DNA of 64,000 bases from Immersiella caudata (taxonomy: Eukaryota > Ascomycota > Sordariomycetes > Sordariales > Lasiosphaeriaceae), in the NCBI GenBank assembly GCA_030512335.1, contig JAULSU010000001.1, positions 7,564,001 to 7,628,000 of the forward strand, read 5' to 3'. This document shows, in pieces, positions 31,395 to 42,979 of the stretch; within the stretch, counting starts at the first letter, position 1; every line of letters begins with the position of its first letter. The notes below the pieces were generated by a model that was given only the letters and a program-made list of their open reading frames with translations, did no database searches and was not told the origin of the DNA. A program made the translations under genes and the position numbers.

Positions 31395-32261
31395 CTAAAA
31401 TATCGCCCTAGCCTTCGTTACATCATCAGCCACCAACAAGCTAGGAAGCTGCGATAGCGCTGAGAGCCGTTCTTGGCGCACTGCAGCCCTAGCACCAGCA
31501 TCAGCGGCGCCAGCGCCGGCTTTGCGCCTACCAGACGGCCCGCGTACCCTTTTCCGTTCAGAACTCAGCATCACGCTGCTAAGGAGATCCCGAGCCTGCG
31601 CCGACCGGAGACCTGTCAGAACGGCTCGCTCAAAGTCGATGATCATGATGCGGCCGCCTCGTGTCCCAAATCAGGCACAAAGACGCTTACCGTGCGTTTG
31701 CCGACAAAGTTATAGCCACGAGCGAGTAGGGTGACGCGGAAAAGGACACTGCAGGCACCGCCCTTGTGGAGCCGGACTACACCGTCGCCTAACGTTTGCT
31801 GGAACTTCTCGCAAAGAAAGCTACAGGATCGTGGCATGGCTGATGGGATGGCTCGTACGGCCGGGGCTCGGCTGGTGCAGAGCCAAGTTCGGGCACCGCT
31901 CGTCGAGCACCCCGCCTTGGACGAGTCCCAGCAGACATCGCTGCGTGAAGTATTGGGCGTCGGCAGCGCTGCTCCCTGCTCCCCTTCTACGCTTCTTAGA
32001 CTCCGCCGGGGGAGGTGTGTCTGGCTCATGGACGGCTGGCGCACCGCGGCCATCCCTTCCTTCATCGCCGGATGGGTCTGGTGTCCGGCGGTCGCTCGGG
32101 CCTGAAGAGCGGTAGTTGTCCACCTCGGTCGACAAAGTCTTCTTCCTGTGGCCAGTTTTCCTTCTGAGGGGCGTCCGGTCCACTCCTGAATACGTCGTGG
32201 GGCAATAGCTCGCCGAATCCGGCGGCGTCTTGCGGGAGGTCAGCGGGATATCGCGCAGCAT
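31395..32261 (-). pseudogene. Kinase-like pseudogene with internal deletion, inside the cluster
   Basis: Reading down the minus strand: a disordered start, CLLGLVQGGVLDERCPN, then (after a frame change) LCEKFQQTLGDGVVRLHKGG, VLFRVTLLARGYNFVGKRTV and VPDLGHEA. Almost at once, in another frame, comes GRIMIIDFERAVLTG, followed by a basic tail with SSERKRVRGPSGRRK. In the fungal kinase-like family with this pattern the N-lobe block and the I-D-F-E-R-A block (DFG position) are normally separated by most of the kinase fold, including the catalytic loop. Here they are adjacent, so about 150-200 codons appear to be missing. At least two frame changes are needed. It cannot encode a kinase. Family assignment is from motif order. 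Confidence 0.6.
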
Positions 32262-32951
32262 CTGCTCCTAGTCTACATTCTACGTATGCAGACTGTTGTC
32301 TAGTCGGCCGCGGTCCTCCTGACTACGCTCCCGCGTGGTGTTAAGAGCCATAAGGCAGAAGGCAAGAACCTAGCCAGTGGCAGTGCAGCAGGCCGCGGTG
32401 AGTGGGTGTGCCTGTACTTCCGATGTATAAAGTCGGCCCAAGGCTCAAGACATGTCGGGCAAAGTTTGCTTTGGGGGTCGGCCAGACTCCCTATGGTTGT
32501 GAGGGCCTTATCCGTTTCAAACTAGAGAACGCTGAAGACTAGGTCGTGGCAAGCCTTGACGTACTCCAACAGCGTCGTGCGTCGAAGCCGGCTCTCGGTT
32601 TGTTGAGGCTGGCCCTCCGCCTCTTGTGCGCGCTACTCGGCGGCGAGCAAGAGCCTTTGAAGCTCTTCTATTGTTGGCGGCGGTTGCTGCATTTCGAGTT
32701 TTGGTTTCGCTAAAGTTTGCTTGATGGAGGTTGTGCGTTGTGGGGTCACGCGACGGGATCCACCAGGCCAAATCACGCGCTCAACCTCGATCGATCTTCA
32801 TTTTCTTTTACGCGCAACAGGGTCTGCCATATCTTACCGCCTTACCAAACTTGCAGGGCAGGTCGTGACGGAGGTGATTAAAGACCTTATTCCCAGTCCC
32901 CCCTGATACATAACTAAAGACATAAGGGCATATGCGTAATGGCCTGCCCTT
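32262..32951. other. Intergenic stretch
   Basis: 3' flank of the PKS gene and remains of non-coding sequence. No supportable gene. Confidence 0.5.
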
Positions 32952-35900
32952 TTACATAACCTCAAAGCAAACCAGCCGCGACTCCTTCGTTGCTATCCTC
33001 GCGAGCGCATTGATGCTACCTGTTCCCCTGAGCACCATCAGCTGCACATTCGCCCCAAGATAGGCGCCAATCCAATTCCGGAGCTCAACCGCGACGAGCG
33101 AATCGACTCCGTAGCTGTCCAGGCTTCGGGTCGCGCTCAGCATCTCGACCGGCGTTGCCATTAACTTGCCCAACTGCTGGAGTATGGCGTCGCACATGAT
33201 GTCAACCGCGCCATCAAAGCTCTCGGCGGCGCCGAGCAGAGACGCGATATCGGTCGATGCGCCTTCCTCACGCTGTGAGCCCGCGTCTTGGCGCGCCAGG
33301 TTGGAAAACAGACGGTGCTGCATCCAATTGCCCCCCGCCCTCCTCTCGTTGCCGTGCGGGGCTACACCGAGAACGCAGCCGCCTTCCGCAGGATTGTTCA
33401 CCGAGTGGTTCACCACGGCGAGCAGGTCTTGCGAGGAAATGACGCCCATCCCCGACCGCCGCAGTGCCTCGGCCACCTCTGGGTTCTCGCTGACGAAACC
33501 AACGTCGGCGACAGGGCCGACGTTGATAGAGAAGGCGGGTCGTCCCCGCCGGATCCTCTGTCTCGCCAAGGTATCCTGGAAGCCGCATCCTGCTGCGTAG
33601 TTGCATTGCCCGATATTTCCACTCACGGCGACGACCGAGGAGAGCATGACGAAGAAGTCGAGGTCTTCGCCAAGGACGGCTTCCAGATTTATGGTCCCAC
33701 GAAGCTTTGGCGCAAGAGCTGAGTTCCAGTCATCTGCCGTCATGTTCTGGAACAGGGAGTCCTGCAAAATCACATGGTGGTCAGCACGGTGGTCTGTGGA
33801 AGATGGCAACGTGAAGCTTACCCTGAGAACCATGGCCGACTGGATGATCCCGCGAATGGGAGGCATCCCTGCTTCGTCGATCGCTCTCACAAGGCCTTCA
33901 ACCTGCTCCCGATAAGCCACATCGCACGCCTTCCCGGTCACCTTGATTCCCTGGTGGTTCATGTCCTGGATGAAGGTCTGGCTCTGTTGATCCTGGCCGC
34001 CGGAGCGAGACAGCGCGACAATGTTGCGCGCCCCGTGGCTTGCCATCCACAAGACGATCGCCCGCCCCAAGCCGCCGAAGCCACCGACAACAGCATACGT
34101 TGCATCTGAGCTCAGCTTGGCCTGAGGTGGCGGAGGTGGGACTGCCTGCATCTTTGGTCAGAAACTCTCTTCATGATCTTGCCATTGTCTCTCTCACCTT
34201 GACACGTTGGCCATCTTCCACCGTGAGGATGACCTTGCCCGTGTGTTTACCCGCCTGAATAAGCCGGAACGCCGCTTCGATATCGGAGATTGGCATGATT
34301 GTCAGCGGCACGGCCCTGATATGCCCATTCCTAGCCAGTTCGACGACCGATTGAAGGATCTGCCGAGCCAGTGGTTTATTGTGTTCAATGACAGACGACA
34401 GTTCAACGTACGCAAACGTCACGTTCTTCAACAGAAAACCCATTGGCATGAGCGCATCGTCCATCAACTGCTTTCGCCCGATCTCGACGAAACGACCAAA
34501 CCGCGCGACAAGGCCGCAGGACTCACGAAACAGCTCCCCACCAAGCGAGTTGAGGACGACATCGACACCATAACCGCCTGTCAGGCGTTTGATGCGGCCG
34601 GAAAACGCCGTGGTACGACTGGAGAAAATGTGGTCTGCAGGAATGCCGTATACGTCCTGGAGAAGTACGCGCTTGGCAGGACTGCTGACCGTAGCGAAGA
34701 CCTCAGCCCCGAGATGTTGTGCCAGAATGATTGCCGCCTGCCCAACTGCGCCAGCCGCCGAATGGATGAGGATCTTATCGCCTGCTTTTAACCGACCAAG
34801 GTCGACCAGGGAATAGTACACCGTTGACCAGACGATGGGAAGTGATGCCCCCTCCTCGAAGGACATGGAGTCGGGGATGACTTGGCAGCAATCGCCGTGA
34901 ACGACCGGGTAGTTTGTGTACGACCTTGAGTAGAGGGCGCAAACACGATCGCCAGGCACAAACCTCTCCCGCATGTTGGCCCCGACCTCGACGACAACTC
35001 CGCTGCAGTCATTGCGCATCTCGGTGATGCCTTCCAGCTGGCCAGCGGCAATCAAAACATCCTTGAAGTTGATACTGGCCGCCCGCAGCTCGATCTTGAC
35101 ATCATCCGGTCCAAGACTTGGCTCAGCGGTGTCATCGTTCCATCGGAAAGTCTCCAACAAGCCTGCAACTCCCAACTCTGCCTTTAGAACTCGACCATCG
35201 GAAAAGAAAGGGGTCTGCTCTGGTTCGGCCAGACTGCCACTGCGATAGACGTGGTCGGTGATCACGGGCCGGGATACCAGGCGTGGAACGAAAAGTTGGC
35301 CGTCTTTCTCGGCGAACTCGGTCTCCACATCGCTGTTGTCCTTGCTGAGATCGAAGGTCGGACTGCTGAGCAATTTCGGAAGAACCCTGGACATCGCCTC
35401 GAGAACAGATTCTTCCGACTGTTGGAGTTGGAGAGTAACGAGGCGGATTTCGGGCTGTTCCAGGCGGAGGCAGCGTGCAAACCCTGTCCAGAGGCCAGCA
35501 ACTCCCGGGTCAACTGCACCGGCACTGCTCTCTTGGCTGACAAGCAATACTGCTCGTGATCCCAGCACCAACTTCTTGAAGGCGATCCAACTGTCTTGAT
35601 CGACTGCGCTGCTCAGCAGGGTTCCGATGTCGGGGAGGACCACAGTAACGCTCCCTCCCGGGAATGGTGCACAGAGGGACTGCACCGAGGCTGGCGTGAT
35701 GCTGGACTGGGCATGGAGATTCTTCAGCGATGCATTCAGCTTTGCCATGCAAGCCTCTGCAGCTGGCTTTGATTCGTCCATGGTGACCAAAACAACTTGT
35801 GGGATCGGGTTGGAAGCCGTTGGGTGCTCTGGAGTCGACGAATCTTCATATGAAATCCATTCGGTGTCATGGCACAACTCTCGGACTGTCATACCACCAA

Positions 35901-38900
35901 TGTTGATATCTCCGGGCAGGGTGGTTAGATGAATCTCCTCGGCTTGCAAGACCATCTCGCCAACACCGCTCTTGCAGCACGCGAAGACATCGTATCCCGG
36001 TCCTTGCGAACCAGCAGTGGACGCTGCAACAAGTTCCTCTCCGCCCTGCGATTGTCGGATATTCATTCGAAGTTGTTTGATGAAGGTTGGGACAAGAGCG
36101 GAGGCCGAGCCCTTTTGATTCATATCGATAAAACACAAGCTGTGAAACAGAACTGAATCAAGCACTGCCGGATGGAGGACGTCACCTAGGCCGCCAGGGT
36201 GCACCTCGTTTTCGGGTACACGAGCTGTGGCAAGGCAGGTTGCATCGCCTGCTTGAAGTTCGCTCAGGTTATCGAATGGATCTTGCCATTCGAGACCTAC
36301 CTCGCGACCCGTGGCATAAAAACGTGAAGCAGACGCAGCACGGTCTGATTGTTTTGCGATGGCAGATAACCGCTCTTTTCCATATACCCATTCTTGGGCG
36401 ATCTGCTCTCGATCATTGGCCGTTTCGACTTGGACCAAGCCCCGACAATGCTCTGTCCACTGCCCGGCCAAAGTTACGCTGAAGATGCGGAACTCGTTCC
36501 AGATGGCCGATGATTCGCGGGCTGTCCGAGCTTGTGGTCGCAACGAAAGACTGATCTCGACGTCACCGGCGTCCTCTGACAATACCAAGGCCTTGCCGAT
36601 ATTGACATTGCGCATGGTTACAGCGTGAACCGAGGTTATCGGTGACGATGCCATGGCGTGTTGACGTGCAGCTTGCACAACCATGGTCAAATACCCTGCC
36701 GCCGGGAAAACAAGCTGGCCTTGAATGATGTGCTTCTGCAGCCAAGGAGTTTCCTTTACGCTCAAGAAGCGACGCCAACGGGGCTCAACGCGGTTGACAT
36801 CAACAGAGAGCGTGCCCAAGAGCTCATGTGGGAGATGCGGCCGGTTGCGGTAGTCTTTCGACAGGCGACTCTCGTGCCAGAACCGTCTGTCATGATCAAA
36901 CGGATATGATGGGAGATCAGCAAGAAGCACGGGCGTGTCTGACGTGATGGCTGAGATGTTCAGGGCCGATCCTTGGACGCTCAAGAAGCCGAGACAGCGC
37001 AAAAATGACTCTTCCGCATTGGAGCCCCGCTTCAGTGTGTGGGTGTAGGCCGTCTCGCTGGATCCCTTGGAACGGGTCTTGAGGATCTGCTTGATAGGGC
37101 CGCCAAGCTGCGAGTGAGGACCAACTTCAACGATGGTGCCGATGGGTTCGCCGTCGTAGCGCTGCTCGCTCATTACCTTGACGGCTTGCGAGAAAAGGAC
37201 GGGATTGAGCAAGTTGCGCACCCAATAGTCGCCATCAAGAGCGGCCTGCTCAGAAAGCTCTTCGCCAGTGACGGAGCTGAACATGCGTACCGACGACAAA
37301 TAGGCCGACTGGGGTCTCAGGTTCGTCAGACAGCTTGTGTACTCGCCCGCCAGGGGCTCCATCTGGTAGGAATGGTATGCGGCTCCGTTGGTCATCAGTC
37401 TGCGATTGAAGACGTTTTCGGATTCGAGCAACACTGCCAGTTCCTCGACGGCAGTCGCATCTCCAGAAACGGTTACACTTGTTGGGCTGTTGAAGCAGGC
37501 AATTCTCATCCGCCCGTGCTGCTCCTCGTCGATCTTGGCGATGTGTTGCTCGACCACCGCTGGTGCCGCTCCCACAGCCAGCATGGCGCCTTGACAACCT
37601 GCATCAAACCCGTTTGCAGATGCAGCGATCAGCTCGCCCGTTAGCTTCCCGCGGAAGTACGCAGCCGTGATGGCGTCCTCAAAGGATAACAGGCCAGCTG
37701 CGTACGCTGCCGCAATCTCACCGCTGGAATGCCCGACAACTGCGGATGGCAGCACGTCAAACTCAGCCAAGAGATCAACCAGGGCGATTTGCACGGCTGT
37801 TGAAACCGGCTGTGCGTAGGCTGGGTCGTTGATGTGCGACTCGGCCTGCGGGCGGCACAGCTCGCTCACCAAGTCCCACTGGCAACCAAGCCTAGAGAGA
37901 TGGGCCCGGGCACGCTCAAGGGCTCGGAAGAAAGTGGGACGAGTTTGTAGGAGCTGACGCCCCATTTCGGCGTACTGCGCACCTTGACCGCTGAATATGA
38001 AGGCAATCCGGCCCGCCGCCTTTGTCTCCCGCCCCGCAATGGCGGAGCTGGCTGTGTTCAACAGCTGAGAGACCAGCTCATCCATCTCTGACGCCACCAG
38101 GGAGACCCTGTGGGAAAGCATGCTGTGTTTGGCGAGGGTGTATGAGAGCCGAGAAAGAAGCGCATCCGGGTCGATGGTGCGTGAACGGTGGGTAATGAGG
38201 TATTTGGCAATCTTCTTGCACATGCGCTGGCACGACGACTGATTCGCCGCGCTGAGGATAAACACGTGCGGAACTCTGGCTGTTGGCCACGACATTCGTC
38301 GTAGCACGGGAAGCGCAGGAGACAGATGGTCCATGGCGGAATCCACAACGACATGGGCGTTTGTGCCACCATAGCCAAAACTGGAGCACGTTGTCAGCAA
38401 AGCAAGCAGAAAAGACTGGAAACGCATAGGATTACCTGTTGACGGATATTCTTCGAAGAATCCGCCTTTCAGCCTGCAGGGGAATCCTCAGGTTCCACTC
38501 GTCCAGACGGATCTCGGGGTTCACTTTCACAAAGTTGGCCTGCGGCGGGATGACGCCATTCTCCAGCATGAGAACGGCCTTGATCAGAGCAGCCAGTCCA
38601 GCTGCACCTTCAGTGTGGCCGATATTTGCTTTGACTGAGCCGATGGGGAGTTTCCGTCGCGAGGAGCGACTGCTGGAAAGCACAGAAGCGATGGCGCTGA
38701 CCTCGATGGGATCCCCGACTTTGGTGCCGGTGCCATGGGCCTCGACATAATCTGCCGATGGCTCAAGATTGACTTGTTGGTACGCTTTGAGAATGGCCTC
38801 GCGTTGCGCCACCGCACTGGGAAGGGTAATGCCCTGTGTCCGCCCGTCCTGGTTCAGAACAGAGTTCCTGATGACGGCGCGGATGTTGTCGCCGTCCCGC

Positions 38901-39892
38901 AGTGCTGCAGAAAGGGGCTTCAGGACAGCACCAGTGCATCCCTCACCACGTCCGTAGCCGTTGGCTCGCGAGTCAAAGGCAAAGGAACGTCCCTCGGCGG
39001 AGAACATCTTGAGCCGGCTCTGGTAGTGGAACCGTTGCGGGTCGAGCAGCAGGTTGACGCCCCCAACGAAACATTGGGTTGTCTCGCCAGACCGGAGGCT
39101 CTGCACGGCCTGATGCAGAGCCACGAAGCTGGACGAACACCCTGTGTCGACGGTGAAGCTGGGTCCGCGCAGGTTGAAGCAGTAGGAAATGCGGTTGGAT
39201 GTGATGGCCGGCCCTGTGCCAGTGACGAGATACAGCGGGGGATCCTCGGTGTCCCGCGTCATCATTTCATGGTAGTCGGACGTCCACTGGCCGACGAAGA
39301 CGCCGGTGTTGGATCCCGACAGCGAGTCCAGGCTCATTCCTGCGTTCTCAAACGACTCGTACGCAATCTCCAGAAGAAGCCGCTGCTGGGGATCCATGGC
39401 CTGTTCGGAGGGTTAGCAAAGCGCAGGGGGGTCGGATCAGGGGCACTTGCGATTGCTTCAACTGGGTTGATGCCGAAGAATGCAGCATCGAAAGTTGCGA
39501 CATCTCCCTTCAGCCAGTGTCCACCGCCCGCATTGGTCTACCCGCCGTGTCAGTTCTGTCTCTTGAAATGGGGTCTTTAAACTCACTGTTCCACTCCTCT
39601 TTCCGGATGGATCCTGGAAGGCCTCCATGTTGAACCGTTTCCCCGGACCCGGCGTCCAGGCCGTGCGTCCTGACACGAGCATGTCCCAGAAGGAGGCAGT
39701 GTCTGTTGCACTCCCTGGGAGTCGGCAACTCATGCCAATGATGGCGATAGGCTCAACGGGACCGTGACCAACCGACCCGATCGGACTTGCAGAGTCGTTC
39801 TTGCTGAGGATGGACCATGGTGTCGATGCTGTTTCGCTCCGGTCCGTTTCGCGGCTGCCTGATCTGGCTGGGCCTTCTCTGGCAACAAACAT
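32952..39892 (-). CDS. Highly reducing type I polyketide synthase (KS-AT-DH-ER-KR-ACP)
   Basis: Iteratively builds a reduced acyl chain. Six exons: 39587-39892, 39451-39537, 38436-39400, 34198-38380, 33822-34145, 32952-33761; 2,224 residues. ATG at 39892. The second intron (39401-39450) has a GC donor (GCAAGT) and restores NPVEAIAMDPQQR. KS: Cys in DTGCSSS (about 217), EAHGTGT (about 355), NIGHTEG. AT: GHSSGE (about 672). DH: HIIQGQLVFP (about 998), LHPAVLDSVLF. ER: INFKDVLIAAGQLEG (about 1556) and HSAAGAVGQAA (about 1660). KR: GGFGGLGRA, then NYAAGCGFQD (about 2008). ACP: GVDSLVAVE (about 2176). I find no methyltransferase motif between DH and ER, and no thioesterase or reductase after the ACP, so release must be done in trans. 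KR has Cys where the YxxxN Asn is expected. Confidence 0.95.
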
Positions 39893-40389
39893 GGTGGCTG
39901 TCTGCGATTGTTTCCGTCGAGATGATCAGCTCTCGCAAGATTTCGCAAGAGAATTTTGATCTCGAACCGTCAACAAAAGATATTCTTTCATGCTCGCTCC
40001 CTTTCGGACTCCACCCCCATCACGGAATGTGCCGTCGCGCTGAAGACTTGGCATACCAGCCTCACCGCTGAAGATCTCCGACTAAGAAGCATCCCGGGGC
40101 GTTGTCACACCTCTAGTTCAATTGTCTCAATTACTGGCGATCCGGCCCCGCTAAAGCTGAAGATCAGTGGAAACACCAGGATAGCGACACTTCATGTTCG
40201 GCCCGGTTGCGGCTGCCCCAGTTCCGCCGGCCCCAGTTTGGGGTCATCAATTTTTCAATCACAGACGTGACATTCTCGTGTCTGATGAGTCCGTGCTGGC
40301 CAGCCTGAGAGATCACACCCCAACATCAACCAGCGTTCACCCTCGGACCCATTCCCCTGAAAGTTCAGCAGCTCATCCACGAAAGCATC
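39893..40389. promoter_or_regulatory. Divergent promoter between PKS and acyltransferase
   Basis: The PKS and the acyltransferase start 497 nt apart on opposite strands, so this interval must hold both promoters. It contains a copy of ttcaattgtctca at 40117-40129 and a GC-rich patch near 40200-40245. No TATA box is obvious. Confidence 0.7.
40117..40129 (+). promoter_or_regulatory. 13-nt motif shared with the NRPS upstream region
   Basis: TTCAATTGTCTCA is identical to 42383-42395. It contains the palindrome CAATTG followed by TCTCA. A candidate binding site for a cluster regulator; inference only. Confidence 0.4.
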
Positions 40390-41832
40390 ATGGACGAACT
40401 AATCGTCAAACCCAGCGTGTCGCTCGGCGAGGAGGTCATTCACCTCTCAACCCTCGATCAGCAAGCTCAGCGGCATTATGCGAAGCCTATGTTTTTGTTC
40501 AGATACGAGCATTGTGGTTTGAGGGATCCTGTCATCAAGCATCTACGGGCCGGATTGTCGACGGCGCTGAGCGAAACACCTGACTTTGCATCCACTATTG
40601 TCCCCGTGCCTGGTTCAACGAGAAAAGAGCTCCAGCTTGAACTTGGACCCGGCTCTGGGGCGCCATGGAGAGTTGTCGACTACACTGATGAAGCCAACCA
40701 GAGCAGATGGCCTCACGGTAGCTTTGACGAGCTGGCCTCCAATTACTTTTCGTTCGCGAGGATACCTTCAGAGCATGTGGTCCCTCCGTCGTTCCTCGAC
40801 ATTCCCGACAATGCTTGCAAGTTGGCCGCTCTCGGCATACAGATCAGTCTGATTCCCGGCGGCTTCATTCTGGCCTTCTGCTGGCATCACACCGTGTCAG
40901 ACGCTCGTGGCGCCAACGTCCTTCTCAGATCCTGGGCTCGACACACAAAAGAATCCTTTCTCCACGGCAAACCCAACGACCCGACCCTCCCGAGTGAGGA
41001 CAAGGACGACCGCTGGCGTCTCAACTACGGCTTAAACAACGCAACCATTTCTGAGATCCCTGAGTATATCATTGATCCCAGCAAGCGATGCCCTCTCACA
41101 CAAGGTTCGCCTCACCTCTTTGACCGCGAGAACCAAATCGCCGTCCCGTTTGAAATCAGCACGTGGTACTTCCCCGCCCCCTCCATCCAGGCCCTGCGCA
41201 ACACCCTTGGCACAGCCGCCACCAGTGACAGCTCGCCATTCACACCCGTCGAGGCCATCTGCGCGCTGCTCTGGAAACACGTCAGCCGAGCTCGTCGTCT
41301 GGCCGAGAAGGGACACCAAACATCTCTGTTCACCACACGCCTTGAATTTCGCGCTCGTCTCGCGCCACCCCTTGACGGCGACTTCATCGGTAACATCACG
41401 GAGCCTAACGCCCGCATGCGGCTTCCTCTGGAGGAGATTTGCTCGCCTGCCACGGCAACGTCTTTGACCACTTTGGCTTCTGCCATTCGTCAAGCCACGG
41501 AGGCGGTCGATGAGGCTGCTGTGCGCGGCTACATTGGCCTCATCAATGCCCTGTCGGCAGTGACTGATCTCACTTGGGGCTATTATGGGTTTCCCGGACC
41601 GGACTTTGGTGTGACGGATTTGTCGGGCTTGGATGTTTTCAGGACAGATTGGGGTTCAGGGCTGGGGTCGCCGGTTTGTATGAGGCTGGCCTATCGCGAA
41701 GAGGGTTTGCTCTACTTGTTTCCAATTGACAGTGAGGGTGGCATGGAGGTGCAAGTGCTTTGTGAGCCTGAGGCTGTGGAGAGACTGAGGGCGGATGAGG
41801 GGGTTACGAAGTTTGCTACTTTCAGGGGGTAA
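40390..41832 (+). CDS. BAHD-type acyltransferase, cluster gene
   Basis: Transfers an acyl group from a thioester to an OH, NH or carrier-protein thiol. Single exon, ATG at 40390, 480 residues, usual for the fungal transferase family. The catalytic HxxxD is seen in FCWHHTVSDARG (about residue 160). Near the C-terminus GPDFGVTDLSGLDVF and RTDWGSGLGSP occupy the place of the structural DFGWG motif. There are no signal or membrane segments. It is divergently transcribed from the PKS with a shared promoter. In emericellamide-type pathways an acyltransferase moves the activated polyketide onto the first T domain of the NRPS, and that role is the simplest fit here. Tailoring O-acylation of the finished product is the alternative. 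Confidence 0.87.
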   Translation: MDELIVKPSVSLGEEVIHLSTLDQQAQRHYAKPMFLFRYEHCGLRDPVIKHLRAGLSTALSETPDFASTIVPVPGSTRKELQLELGPGSGAPWRVVDYTDEANQSRWPHGSFDELASNYFSFARIPSEHVVPPSFLDIPDNACKLAALGIQISLIPGGFILAFCWHHTVSDARGANVLLRSWARHTKESFLHGKPNDPTLPSEDKDDRWRLNYGLNNATISEIPEYIIDPSKRCPLTQGSPHLFDRENQIAVPFEISTWYFPAPSIQALRNTLGTAATSDSSPFTPVEAICALLWKHVSRARRLAEKGHQTSLFTTRLEFRARLAPPLDGDFIGNITEPNARMRLPLEEICSPATATSLTTLASAIRQATEAVDEAAVRGYIGLINALSAVTDLTWGYYGFPGPDFGVTDLSGLDVFRTDWGSGLGSPVCMRLAYREEGLLYLFPIDSEGGMEVQVLCEPEAVERLRADEGVTKFATFRG

Positions 41833-42979
41833 GATGATGTGGCGATTGGATTGCGTGCACGGGGAGTCTAGTTTCAAAATTTGGGAATATATCTATGGCT
41901 TGTAGTAGTAGTGCCGTCGTGAAAATGCAGATACAGGTCATTGGAAATGATTTGTGCGCGATTCAAATCAAGAGCGCAAATGTTGAAAGCTTTCTCTCTT
42001 TGCGAAGACCTCGACGCCCAACTTTTGAGAACACCATCCGCTCTGCTGACATCGAATGAGTTCCACTGCATTGACGACACAACTGACAGAGCGCGAATTG
42101 AATACGGACTTTGCTTTAGACCATCTTGCAGGCCTCGGAATCAATGGCTTCAAGCCCTAGATAAGCAAGGCCAAAACCACCGACAAGTCCTTTGTCCAAA
42201 TCCAAGACTTTTGTGCAAAGCCTGCGCAAGCCTTCGTCATATTTGCGGGGCAACACAATCGCATTGTGAAGAAATCCATTCCCCACTCCCAAATCCGATT
42301 GTGATCACCTCGCAAACGTAACATAATTTTCATACTGTTTGTCTCAGGTCAGGGGTAAGTCAACAAACATTGCACGCTAAGCTTCAATTGTCTCAGGCTA
42401 GCACCGGCACACCGCTAGCGCGCTGAGGCTCGGAAGCTGCCCCCTTGGTCGATCATCCGTTGTCTCACGGCATATCCCGTTGCGGGGCGGACATTTTTTC
42501 AGGAGTGAATATTTTCCGGGGGCGAGATCAACATCACCAGCGCTGTGATCACCAGATGTGTCGAGCGGTGATGGCGTTTCGACTCGGCCCGTTTACGTAC
42601 CTTAGTTGGAGGTGTTTCACGAGCTGGCAAAGCGTGGGTTGCGCCGACCGATGGAGGTCGGTGGTGAGGTGGTGATGGACTGTGTGACTGGGCGGTTTGA
42701 ACGTATTCATGTTTCAATTTATTCCGGCTTTGCTGTGCATGGAGGTTTGTCTCTCTTATTCAATTCATCATTCCGTCCCTTGTCCTGCGTCCTGGGATTC
42801 AAGTGAGCCCTGTTAGACCCAATCTCGGACACACTCCTTTCGACATCTTGTCGACACACTCTCATCGAACGTGCTGGTATCCTCATCTCCGTTAAGAACC
42901 AACAACCCAGTTCTAGTGGGTTTTCCCTGGCTATCTCATGTGTCAAGAATGTTTTTTTGGTTAACACAGCGTAGAGAAG
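41833..42979. other. Upstream region of the NRPS
   Basis: 1.1 kb without a supportable gene. It contains the shared 13-nt motif (42383-42395) and two partial versions: tttgtctcagg near 42338-42348 and ttgtctca at 42460-42467. It also has a gctagc pair flanking accggcacacc near 42398-42420. Confidence 0.6.
42383..42395 (+). promoter_or_regulatory. 13-nt motif shared with the PKS/acyltransferase promoter
   Basis: TTCAATTGTCTCA, about 590 nt before the NRPS ATG, in the same orientation relative to the plus strand as the copy at 40117. Two shorter TTGTCTCA-like copies lie within 80 nt. Confidence 0.4.

Noticed and set aside
38735..39580. 281-codon plus-strand frame opposite the PKS
   Set aside because: Shadow of the KS coding strand; no domain, and it would overlap a clearly real gene and two introns.
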